Shown: positions 1 through 5,322 of the stretch, in pieces
Layout: every line of letters begins with the position of its first letter
Position numbering within the stretch: the stretch's first letter is position 1
NCBI GenBank assembly: GCA_003231795.1
Contig: QIJI01000303.1
Location: 1-5,322 of the forward strand
DNA from: Gammaproteobacteria bacterium
GTDB taxonomy: Bacteria > Pseudomonadota > Gammaproteobacteria > GCA-001735895
DNA: 5,322 bases
Direction: 5' to 3'
Notes under the pieces: generated by a model
What the model was told of the DNA's origin: nothing
The model's database searches: none
What the model saw: only the letters and a program-made list of their open reading frames with translations
Translations under genes and position numbers: made by a program

Positions 1-160
1 TCTGATTAATTCTGGATGAATCGGGTTGTGATTCAAAATGCCGAAGCGTCGGACCGTTCAGTTCAAGGCGTGAAACGCAAGTAATAGCAGGACTATTGCT
101 AAGTTTCACAACGCAGAAATTGGTCATTCTCACAACACGTTCATTCATGAATTGATCAGA
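1..160. repeat. Palindromic, MITE-like intergenic element (possible, left end may be cut by window)
   Basis: Bases 1-30 and the reverse complement of 160-131 match at about 22 of 30 positions. Both begin TCTGAT-Y-AATTC and end GTTGTG, so they look like imperfect terminal inverted repeats. Inside lies a strong hairpin at 70-109, and GACC at 52-55 can pair with GGTC at 122-125. The left arm is about 18 nt longer than the right, which suggests an insertion or decay around 31-51. Such a layout is typical of non-autonomous transposon relics or dispersed palindromic repeats, but only one copy is visible and no target duplication can be seen because the left flank is missing. The minus strand is also an open frame through the element (see findings). 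The mobile origin is inference. Confidence 0.45.
70..109. repeat. Strong imperfect hairpin at the centre of the palindromic element
   Basis: GTGAAAC (70-76) pairs perfectly with GTTTCAC (103-109). After a small internal loop (77-79 and 101-102), bases 80-87 pair with 93-100 (8 pairs, one of them G-U) around a five-base loop CAGGA (88-92). There is no T-run on either side, so it does not look like an intrinsic terminator. It could form as RNA only if transcription enters from the left. As DNA it is a 40-bp near-palindrome. Confidence 0.7.
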
Positions 161-196
161 GGCTCCTTAAGTAACTGCCATTCGGGTTTGATTGGT

Positions 197-224
197 TTGA
201 CAGATTTTTCTTTTTGACTAAAAT
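197..224 (+). promoter_or_regulatory. Sigma-70 promoter of the ahcY operon
   Basis: A perfect -35 hexamer TTGACA (197-202) is separated by 16 bp from TAAAAT (219-224), which matches five of six -10 positions. The expected transcription start is near 230-232, about 25 nt before the riboswitch P1 helix. The mRNA leader would therefore be roughly 115 nt and contain the entire SAH aptamer. The placement just ahead of a recognised riboswitch supports the call; the start site itself is inferred. Confidence 0.75.
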
Positions 225-255
225 ACCCGTCCCCCTGGAACATGGATCCGGGACT

Positions 256-322
256 TGTGTGCGAGGAGCGCTGCGACAGCTTTACCGCCAGGCTCGCCCA
301 CAGGATCAAATGAACTGCGCTC
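256..322 (+). promoter_or_regulatory. SAH riboswitch aptamer in the ahcY leader
   Basis: This matches the S-adenosylhomocysteine riboswitch family known from proteobacterial ahcY leaders. The conserved core GAGGAGCGCTGCGAC (263-277, allowing for the P1 edge) and CCAGGCTCG (288-296) are both present. P1 is formed by 256-265 with 293-302 (nine pairs and one U/C mismatch at 260/298). A short P2 can form from GCG (273-275) and CGC (286-288). The diagnostic pseudoknot is perfect: GAGCGC (266-271) pairs with GCGCTC (317-322), six Watson-Crick pairs. I see no convincing extra P4 hairpin between P1 and the pseudoknot strand, which some members have. The family binds SAH, discriminates against SAM, and activates expression of SAH recycling genes. 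Location 22 nt before the ahcY start fits that role. Confidence 0.93.
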
Positions 323-351
323 ATAAATAGTTTGGAGATTATTTATGAGTG
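318..351 (+). promoter_or_regulatory. Predicted riboswitch expression platform: start-codon-sequestering hairpin
   Basis: CTCATAAATA (320-329) and TATTTATGAG (340-349) are perfect inverted repeats of ten bases. G-U and C-G pairs could extend them on both sides (330/339, 319/350, 318/351). The eight-base loop (331-338) holds the Shine-Dalgarno sequence GGAG, and the AUG at 345-347 is paired with CAU at 322-324. Bases 317-322 are also the 3' strand of the aptamer pseudoknot, so the pseudoknot and the full hairpin exclude each other. The inferred logic is that SAH binding locks 317-322 into the pseudoknot, leaving only a weak A-U stem, and translation of ahcY is switched on. The pairing is seen; the mechanism is inference. 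Confidence 0.7.
334..337 (+). promoter_or_regulatory. Ribosome binding site of ahcY
   Basis: GGAG lies seven bases before the ATG at 345 and fixes that start. It sits in the loop of the inferred regulatory hairpin, so its accessibility probably depends on the riboswitch state. Confidence 0.85.
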
Positions 352-1763
352 GCAACACCCCCGACATCGCTAAAGACGATTACAAAATAGCCGACATTTC
401 TCTCGCTTCCTGGGGTCGTAAAGAAATTGCGATCGCCGAAACCGAGATGCCCGGCCTGGTATCACTGCGCAGCAAGTATGGTAACGAGCAGCCGCTGAAA
501 GGCGCCCGCATTGCCGGATCACTGCACATGACCATTCAAACCGCAGTTTTGATCGAAACCCTGGTCGCGCTCGGCGCTGAAGTACGCTGGGCTTCGTGCA
601 ACATTTTTTCAACCCAGGACCACGCCGCTGCGGCGATTGCCGAATCTGGAGTACCGGTTTTCGCATTCAAAGGTGAAACGCTCGAGGATTACTGGCAGTA
701 CACCCACAATATCATGCAATGGCATGACGGTGGGACCCCGAACATGATTCTCGATGATGGTGGTGATGCCACTATGCTGATCAACCTCGGTGCCAGCGCG
801 GAACAGGATATTTCAGTACTCGATAACCCGGGTACCGAAGAAGAAACCATCGCATTTGCAGCGATCAAGGCAAAACTGGCTGAATCACCGAACTGGTATT
901 CAACTATCCAGAAAAATATCAAGGGTGTCACCGAAGAAACCACCACCGGCGTGCATCGTCTTTACCAGATGCAGGCACGCGGCGAGCTTCCTTTCCCGGC
1001 TTTCAACGTTAATGACTCTGTCACCAAATCGAAGTTCGACAATCTTTATGGCTGTCGCGAATCACTGGTCGACGGTATCAAGCGTGCAACCGACGTGATG
1101 ATTGCAGGTAAGGTGGCGCTGGTTCTGGGTTATGGCGACGTGGGTAAAGGTTGCGCCCAGTCACTGAAAGGCCTTGGCGCCAACGTCTGGGTTACTGAAA
1201 TCGACCCGATTTGCGCGCTGCAGGCTGCGATGGAAGGTTATCGCGTTGTTACCATGGACGACGTCTGTTCGCAGGTTGACATTTTTGTAACCACCACCGG
1301 TAACTTCGACGTCATCCGCAAGGAGCACATGGATCAGATGAGAAATCAGGCGATCGTGTGCAATATCGGGCATTTCGATAACGAAATCCAGGTGGCTCAA
1401 ATGAAGGAGTACGAATGGGAAAATATCAAACCCCAGGTGGACCACATTATTCTTCCTGATGGCCGTCGCATCATTTTGCTGGCTGAAGGCCGACTGGTAA
1501 ACCTCGGCTGTGGCACCGGCCATCCGAGTTTCGTTATGTCGAATTCCTTTACCAACCAGGTACTGGCACAAATGGAAATCTTCTGCAATCCGGGAAAATA
1601 TGCGAACGAAGTTTATGTTTTGCCCAAGCAACTGGACGAAGAAGTGGCGCGTCTGCATCTCGACAAAATAGGGGCAAAGTTAACCACGCTCACGCAGGAG
1701 CAGGCTGACTACATCGACGTCAAGATTGAAGGCCCTTACAAGCCCGAAGCTTACCGCTATTAG
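345..1763 (+). CDS. ahcY: Adenosylhomocysteinase (S-adenosyl-L-homocysteine hydrolase)
   Basis: Cytoplasmic NAD-dependent enzyme that splits SAH into adenosine and homocysteine, relieving product inhibition of methyltransferases and feeding the methionine cycle; the family works as a homotetramer. The 472 residues look complete. The N-terminal part carries GSLHMT with the catalytic-site His at 61, LDDGGD (136-141), GVTEETTTGV (194-203) and SVTKSKFDNLYG (225-236) with the active-site Lys and Asp. The NAD-binding Rossmann motif GYGDVGKG is at 262-269. The tail PYKPEAYRY (464-472) supplies the Lys and Tyr that reach into the partner subunit's NAD site. The segment at about 155-195 is the roughly 40-residue insertion found in many bacterial enzymes and absent from the 432-residue human one. 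The start is fixed by GGAG. It is preceded by an SAH riboswitch, so substrate should induce its own breakdown. Confidence 0.98.
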   Translation: MSGNTPDIAKDDYKIADISLASWGRKEIAIAETEMPGLVSLRSKYGNEQPLKGARIAGSLHMTIQTAVLIETLVALGAEVRWASCNIFSTQDHAAAAIAESGVPVFAFKGETLEDYWQYTHNIMQWHDGGTPNMILDDGGDATMLINLGASAEQDISVLDNPGTEEETIAFAAIKAKLAESPNWYSTIQKNIKGVTEETTTGVHRLYQMQARGELPFPAFNVNDSVTKSKFDNLYGCRESLVDGIKRATDVMIAGKVALVLGYGDVGKGCAQSLKGLGANVWVTEIDPICALQAAMEGYRVVTMDDVCSQVDIFVTTTGNFDVIRKEHMDQMRNQAIVCNIGHFDNEIQVAQMKEYEWENIKPQVDHIILPDGRRIILLAEGRLVNLGCGTGHPSFVMSNSFTNQVLAQMEIFCNPGKYANEVYVLPKQLDEEVARLHLDKIGAKLTTLTQEQADYIDVKIEGPYKPEAYRY

Positions 1764-1780
1764 TCGAACCGCCTGCGGCT

Positions 1781-2518
1781 GTGCGGATATCTCGCGTCTA
1801 TATCGGAGTACCCCTTGTCGTTGGCGATGAAATTGCTATCGACAAGGCTCGTAGTCACTACCTCAATCACGTGTTGCGCCTGGCATCAGGCGCAAACGTG
1901 GTTTTGTTTAATGGCCTTGAAGCAATCGACTACCACGCCACGCTCCAGATGCAGGGTAAAAAACTAAGCGCGCGAATTGTCAGCGCTTCTGCGACCGCTA
2001 CTGAATCACAAATACAGACGGAAATCATACAGGGGCTCGGTCGCAGCGATCATATGGACTGGATGATTCAGAAAACGACCGAACTCGGCGTCAGTAAAAT
2101 AGTTTTATTCAATGCCGAACGTAGCCAGTCTCCAATAAATAAATCACTACTGGATAAAAAGCTGGCCCATTGGCGGGGGGTGTCAATCAGCGCCTGCGAA
2201 CAATGTGGCCGGAGCTTGTTGCCTACCATCGAATTCCAACAGTCGCTTAAATCAGCCATCGATTCGTCCAATGCCCCGGTCAAGCTGCTACTTGCATTCG
2301 ATGCTCCGCCGATGACTGGTTTCTTGGCCCCCGGGATAACAGACATCGCTATTTTGCTCGGGCCGGAAGGCGGGCTCAATAAATCTGAAATTGAAACGGC
2401 TACCAATCACGGGTATCAACCGGTAAGCCTCGGTCCTCGGGTACTTCGTACCGAGACTGCGGCAACCGTTGCGCTGACACTGGCGCAGGCAATGCTCGGG
2501 GATATGGGGAAGCAGTAG
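1781..2518 (+). CDS. rsmE: 16S rRNA (uracil(1498)-N(3))-methyltransferase
   Basis: SPOUT-class methyltransferase that uses SAM to methylate N3 of U1498 in the 30S decoding region, releasing SAH. The 245-residue product has the usual RsmE length. An N-terminal PUA-like RNA-binding part (about 1-70, starting MRISRVYIG) is followed by the knotted catalytic domain. The family signatures are HMDWMIQKTTELGV (91-104), ISACEQCGRS (136-145), GPEGG (194-198) and SLGPRVLRTETAA (216-228), the last two forming the SAM-binding knot. GTG at 1781 is the only plausible start, since nothing upstream in frame is a start codon and the product begins exactly like its relatives. No Shine-Dalgarno sequence is visible in the 17-nt gap after ahcY, so translation may be coupled to ahcY. 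The two genes probably form one transcript under the SAH riboswitch. The gene ends directly against the convergent chpC-like gene. Confidence 0.95.
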   Translation: MRISRVYIGVPLVVGDEIAIDKARSHYLNHVLRLASGANVVLFNGLEAIDYHATLQMQGKKLSARIVSASATATESQIQTEIIQGLGRSDHMDWMIQKTTELGVSKIVLFNAERSQSPINKSLLDKKLAHWRGVSISACEQCGRSLLPTIEFQQSLKSAIDSSNAPVKLLLAFDAPPMTGFLAPGITDIAILLGPEGGLNKSEIETATNHGYQPVSLGPRVLRTETAATVALTLAQAMLGDMGKQ

Positions 2519-3004
2519 TTATCTGGCCAGTTCTTCGATGCGTTGCTGATTGAATTCAGTTTTTAGAGCTGCAATAATTTTGTCGAGATTCGGGATCGCG
2601 CGATCCAGTTGGTCATCATCGACGCGGGATAACAGATATTCATTAATGCCATCGTCATTGCCGGACTCCATGCTATCGCTCTCGGCCAGGTATGCGCGCG
2701 GAATATCCTGCATTTGAATACCGAGATAGGGTAATTCGGGGTCTTTTTCGGGGTTATAAACAATCGCTATTCGGCCTCGCGGGCTTAGCTGCGCGGTATC
2801 GACTTTGCACATTTGTTCAACCGCTACCACCGGAACATAAACCCCACGCCAAAGTACCACGCCGCCAAACCAGTCACTGGTATTGGACAGCGCTCGTGGC
2901 GTCGAGTAGCCGATTATTTCTGCAACCGCCGAATTGGGCACCAGCAAGTTCAGCGAAGTCAGCGGCAGCAGCATGCATCGGACCGAGGTAGGTTTCTCAC
3001 TCAT
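2519..3004 (-). CDS. chpC: CheW-domain coupling protein, ChpC-like
   Basis: A single CheW-like domain of 161 residues with no signal peptide or membrane segment, hence probably cytoplasmic. Proteins of this type link chemoreceptors to a CheA-class kinase. Visible CheW features are the early strand LLVPNSAVAEIIG (20-32), the WFGGVVLWRGVYVPVVAVE stretch (45-63), the strand GRIAIVYNP (77-85) and a C-terminal helix IPNLDKIIAAL (137-147). The ATG at 3004 has a good AGGGA (3017-3013) eight bases upstream, overlapping the stop of the kinase gene, so the two are very likely co-transcribed and perhaps translationally coupled. Its position directly after a ChpA-like kinase resembles chpC of the Pseudomonas Pil-Chp cluster, where ChpC is a similar small CheW protein. 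It could equally be labelled a generic CheW homologue; the exact receptor partner cannot be told. Confidence 0.8.
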   Translation of the reverse strand: MSEKPTSVRCMLLPLTSLNLLVPNSAVAEIIGYSTPRALSNTSDWFGGVVLWRGVYVPVVAVEQMCKVDTAQLSPRGRIAIVYNPEKDPELPYLGIQMQDIPRAYLAESDSMESGNDDGINEYLLSRVDDDQLDRAIPNLDKIIAALKTEFNQQRIEELAR

Positions 3005-3012
3005 CGTCGAAT

Positions 3013-3017
3013 TCCCT
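3013..3017 (-). promoter_or_regulatory. Ribosome binding site of the chpC-like gene
   Basis: AGGGA on the minus strand, eight bases before the ATG at 3004 and overlapping the TAG stop of the upstream kinase gene (3018-3016). It supports the start choice and tight operon coupling. Confidence 0.7.
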
Positions 3018-5322
3018 AACTAACGCCCAGTGCAGTTTTTATGTTTTCAATCAACTCGGCTTCCTGGTAGGGCTTACCCATGTAATTGGTGACACCGATT
3101 TCAAATGCCCGATCACGATGTTTTTCTCCGGTTCGCGAGGTAATCATAATGATCGGGATACGTGAGAAGGCTTCTTCATTTTGCATGTGCGTGGCCAATT
3201 CGAAGCCATCCATACGGGGCATTTCAATATCCAGCAACATGACATCAGGTTGCGCGTCCTGTAATTGGGCCAGCGCATCGACTCCGTCTTTGGCGGTCAC
3301 TACCTCGTAGTTGTGACGTTCGAGCAACTTGCTCGCTACCCGGCGCATCGTAATCGAGTCGTCAACCACCATGACAATATTGCGTTCTTTAGCAGCCTGG
3401 GATTCGTCCGCCTGATAAACAATTCTGACAGCGTTGCTGGTGCTTTGACGCATCAGGCCACCAACATCCAGGATCAACACCACGCTGCCATCGGCCAGGA
3501 TACTGGCACCGGACAGGCCCTTGACCTGACTCAGTTGCTTGCCCAGAGTCTTGACTACAATTTCCCGATTACCAATTATTTCATCGACATGCAGTGCAAC
3601 CCTGATATCACCGGAACGACCCAGAATAATCGCCTGCTTGTCGTTTTCAGTCGTCGGACGAAACTGGGCTCCTGCTCCAACCAGTTTTGACAGGTGATGC
3701 AGTGCAAAACGTTGCCCGGCGTATTCCAGCTCAGGGTCTTCCTCACGGTAGTACTCAATCATCCGGTTTGTTTCGAGGCGGGTTATACCTTCGATATTGA
3801 TCAATGGAATGGCATAAATTTCGTCACCTGTTCTGACCAGAATCGCCTGATTGATTGACAGGGTAAACGGTAATCGGGCAACGAAGGATGTTCCCTGCGG
3901 CGTTGTCTCGATCTGCAAGGTACCACCGAGCTGTTTCACTTCGATATCGACCACGTCCATGCCCACACCACGCCCCGAGAGCTGGGTTACATGTTCGGCG
4001 GTACTAAATCCGGGTTCGAGAATATATTGAACCAGATCCGCGTCAGTGACCTGCTGATCTTTATCCAGCAGGCCCAGCTGAATTGCCCGACTGCGCACTT
4101 TTTCAATGTTCACTCCGGCGCCATCATCACTGACGCTGATAACGATGTCGGATCCGGCGCGGGTAATATCAATCGCTATTTCACCGATTTCGGGCTTGCC
4201 CTTTTTGACTCGTTCTACCGGGGTTTCGATACCATGCGACAGCGCGTTTCGAATAATATGTTCCAGCGGCGCTACCATCCGGTCGAGCACTTTATTATCG
4301 ACCTCGTTTTCTTCACCGGTAATTGCCAATTCTGCCTTTTTACCCAATTCCTGGCTGCTTTGTCGAACCAGGCGACGCAAGCGCGATAACAGACCCGAAA
4401 ATTTAACCATGCGGCTTTTGATCAGGCCATCCTGTAATTCGGTATTTACGCGCGACTGCTGCAGCAACAGCGTCTCGGAGTCTTTGACCTGGTCACCCAG
4501 CATACCCTGCAGGCTTGACAGGTCATTGACCGATTCGCTCAAACTGCGCGACAGCTCCTGAATCATGGTGTAGCGATCCATTTCCAACGGATCAAATTCA
4601 CCAACGCTGCCCGACTCTGCGCGATGACTGAAGTGAATCTGGGTATCGGTTTCGGCTTCGAGACTTCGTAACTGGCCCTTGAGTCTCGATATAGTCTGGC
4701 CCAGCTCGCCCAGATAAGAGCCAAGACCGGCTACCTGCTGTTCCATGCGGGCTCGGTAAATACTGACTTCGCCAGCGGAATTAACCAGGTTATCGAGTAA
4801 ATCCGAACGGACTTTAATGACATCCTGCGAAGGTCGATCGAGCCCGGACAGGGGTTCGCCCGGCAAATTTGCACTGACGATATCAATATCTTCGCTATCC
4901 ATATCGAAGTTTTCACCCATCGAATCGTCGGTCAGGTCATCGCTATCGCCACGGCGCAGATTTTTCAACATCTGAACCTGATCAACCGAATCACTGGTAG
5001 AATTACCTTCCTGTGCTTCAACCACCTGCTTATGCAACAAATCAAAGCAGTCTTTCAGCAATTCGACCAGGTCATCATTTTTCTCAACCCGCCCATCGAT
5101 AACCGCGATGAACATCGATTCCATCTCATGCGATAAATCGCTTATTTCTTTGAGTTCGGCCATGCGTGCGCCACCTTTAAGGGTGTGCAGATAGCGCTGT
5201 AATTCCATCACCGCGCTGTAATCGTAGCTACCAGACTCATCATCGACCGGCTGACGCGACCACTCGTGCAGCGTGTTGTCGCTCATTTCCAGCAGTTCAT
5301 TCGCCTCATCGACAAATATCGT
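3016..5322 (-). CDS. chpA: ChpA-like hybrid histidine kinase/response regulator (partial, N-terminus beyond window)
   Basis: C-terminal 768 residues of a CheA-class kinase for type IV pilus (twitching) chemosensing. The frame stays open to the right edge, reading IFVDEANELLE, the usual first helix of an Hpt domain; the Met at 5286 is therefore internal. Numbering from that Met, the Hpt domain has RYLHTLKGGARM with phospho-acceptor His34. An acidic linker (about 95-150) follows, then the dimerisation region (about 155-310) including FDPLEMDRYT (231-240), typical of ChpA/PilL proteins. The ATPase has N box HIIRNALSHGIE (343-354), G1 box DDGAG (387-391), GFSTA (426-430) and SGRGVGMD (437-444). 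A CheW-like domain (about 468-612) precedes a receiver domain (636-756) with acidic pair Asp642/643, phospho-acceptor Asp686, Thr716 and Lys738. All catalytic motifs look intact. Full ChpA proteins are about 2,000 residues or more with several Hpt domains, so much of the gene lies outside. Confidence 0.93.
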   Translation of the reverse strand, partial: TIFVDEANELLEMSDNTLHEWSRQPVDDESGSYDYSAVMELQRYLHTLKGGARMAELKEISDLSHEMESMFIAVIDGRVEKNDDLVELLKDCFDLLHKQVVEAQEGNSTSDSVDQVQMLKNLRRGDSDDLTDDSMGENFDMDSEDIDIVSANLPGEPLSGLDRPSQDVIKVRSDLLDNLVNSAGEVSIYRARMEQQVAGLGSYLGELGQTISRLKGQLRSLEAETDTQIHFSHRAESGSVGEFDPLEMDRYTMIQELSRSLSESVNDLSSLQGMLGDQVKDSETLLLQQSRVNTELQDGLIKSRMVKFSGLLSRLRRLVRQSSQELGKKAELAITGEENEVDNKVLDRMVAPLEHIIRNALSHGIETPVERVKKGKPEIGEIAIDITRAGSDIVISVSDDGAGVNIEKVRSRAIQLGLLDKDQQVTDADLVQYILEPGFSTAEHVTQLSGRGVGMDVVDIEVKQLGGTLQIETTPQGTSFVARLPFTLSINQAILVRTGDEIYAIPLINIEGITRLETNRMIEYYREEDPELEYAGQRFALHHLSKLVGAGAQFRPTTENDKQAIILGRSGDIRVALHVDEIIGNREIVVKTLGKQLSQVKGLSGASILADGSVVLILDVGGLMRQSTSNAVRIVYQADESQAAKERNIVMVVDDSITMRRVASKLLERHNYEVVTAKDGVDALAQLQDAQPDVMLLDIEMPRMDGFELATHMQNEEAFSRIPIIMITSRTGEKHRDRAFEIGVTNYMGKPYQEAELIENIKTALGVS

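Noticed and set aside
70..109. Hairpin 70-109 as a Rho-independent terminator of a gene to the left
   Set aside because: Despite a good stem, neither side carries the required run of T, and the stem is interrupted by an internal loop. The repeat explanation fits better.
214..219. Second TTGAC(T) as an alternative -35 box
   Set aside because: The position 16-18 bp downstream has no -10-like hexamer, and it overlaps the -10 of the much better TTGACA-16-TAAAAT promoter.
1161..1658. 165-codon open frame on the minus strand inside ahcY
   Set aside because: It lies fully inside a well-supported ahcY coding region and its product resembles no known family. It is an antisense shadow.
1769..1786. 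GC-rich hairpin between ahcY and rsmE as a terminator
   Set aside because: The stem is only about three or four base pairs and has no T-run after it, so it is not a credible intrinsic terminator.
3265..4561. Several plus-strand open frames opposite the kinase gene (such as 3265-3690, 3991-4389 and 4106-4561)
   Set aside because: They overlap conserved CheW, receiver and ATPase motifs on the other strand and overlap one another. They show no recognisable domains and are shadows.
5284..5286. ATG at 5286 as the start of the kinase gene
   Set aside because: The frame continues upstream to the window edge and encodes the conserved first helix of the Hpt domain (IFVDEANELLE). There is also no Shine-Dalgarno sequence before this ATG, so it is an internal Met of a protein that begins outside the window.

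Overview
The window looks like a chromosomal segment of a free-living gammaproteobacterium. The evidence is a Pseudomonas-type chemosensory kinase of the twitching-motility (Pil-Chp) class, an RsmE of gammaproteobacterial style, and an S-adenosylhomocysteine (SAH) riboswitch in front of ahcY. All four protein-coding genes belong to well-known families, and I found no unknown multi-gene system. The most interesting material is the non-coding first 350 bases.

Layout: bases 1-160 hold a palindromic, repeat-like element made of imperfect terminal inverted repeats and a strong internal hairpin. It is followed by a near-consensus sigma-70 promoter (197-224) and a recognisable SAH riboswitch aptamer (256-322). 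A 10-bp perfect inverted repeat (320-329/340-349) follows, which puts the ahcY ribosome binding site in a loop and its AUG in a stem. ahcY (345-1763, SAH hydrolase) and rsmE (1781-2518, 16S rRNA m3U1498 methyltransferase) run rightward, 17 nt apart. On the opposite strand, a chpA-like hybrid histidine kinase (3016 to beyond the right edge) is followed 11 nt later by a chpC-like CheW-domain gene (3004-2519). The chpC and rsmE stop codons touch, with no spacer and no terminator hairpin between the two convergent operons.

How it works together: the rightward unit is a methylation-recycling operon. SAH, the by-product of SAM-dependent methylation, should bind the leader and expose the ahcY start, so that AhcY removes the SAH. 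Downstream rsmE encodes an enzyme that itself makes SAH. The leftward unit encodes the kinase and coupling protein of a type IV pilus chemosensory system, whose remaining genes would lie to the right of this window.
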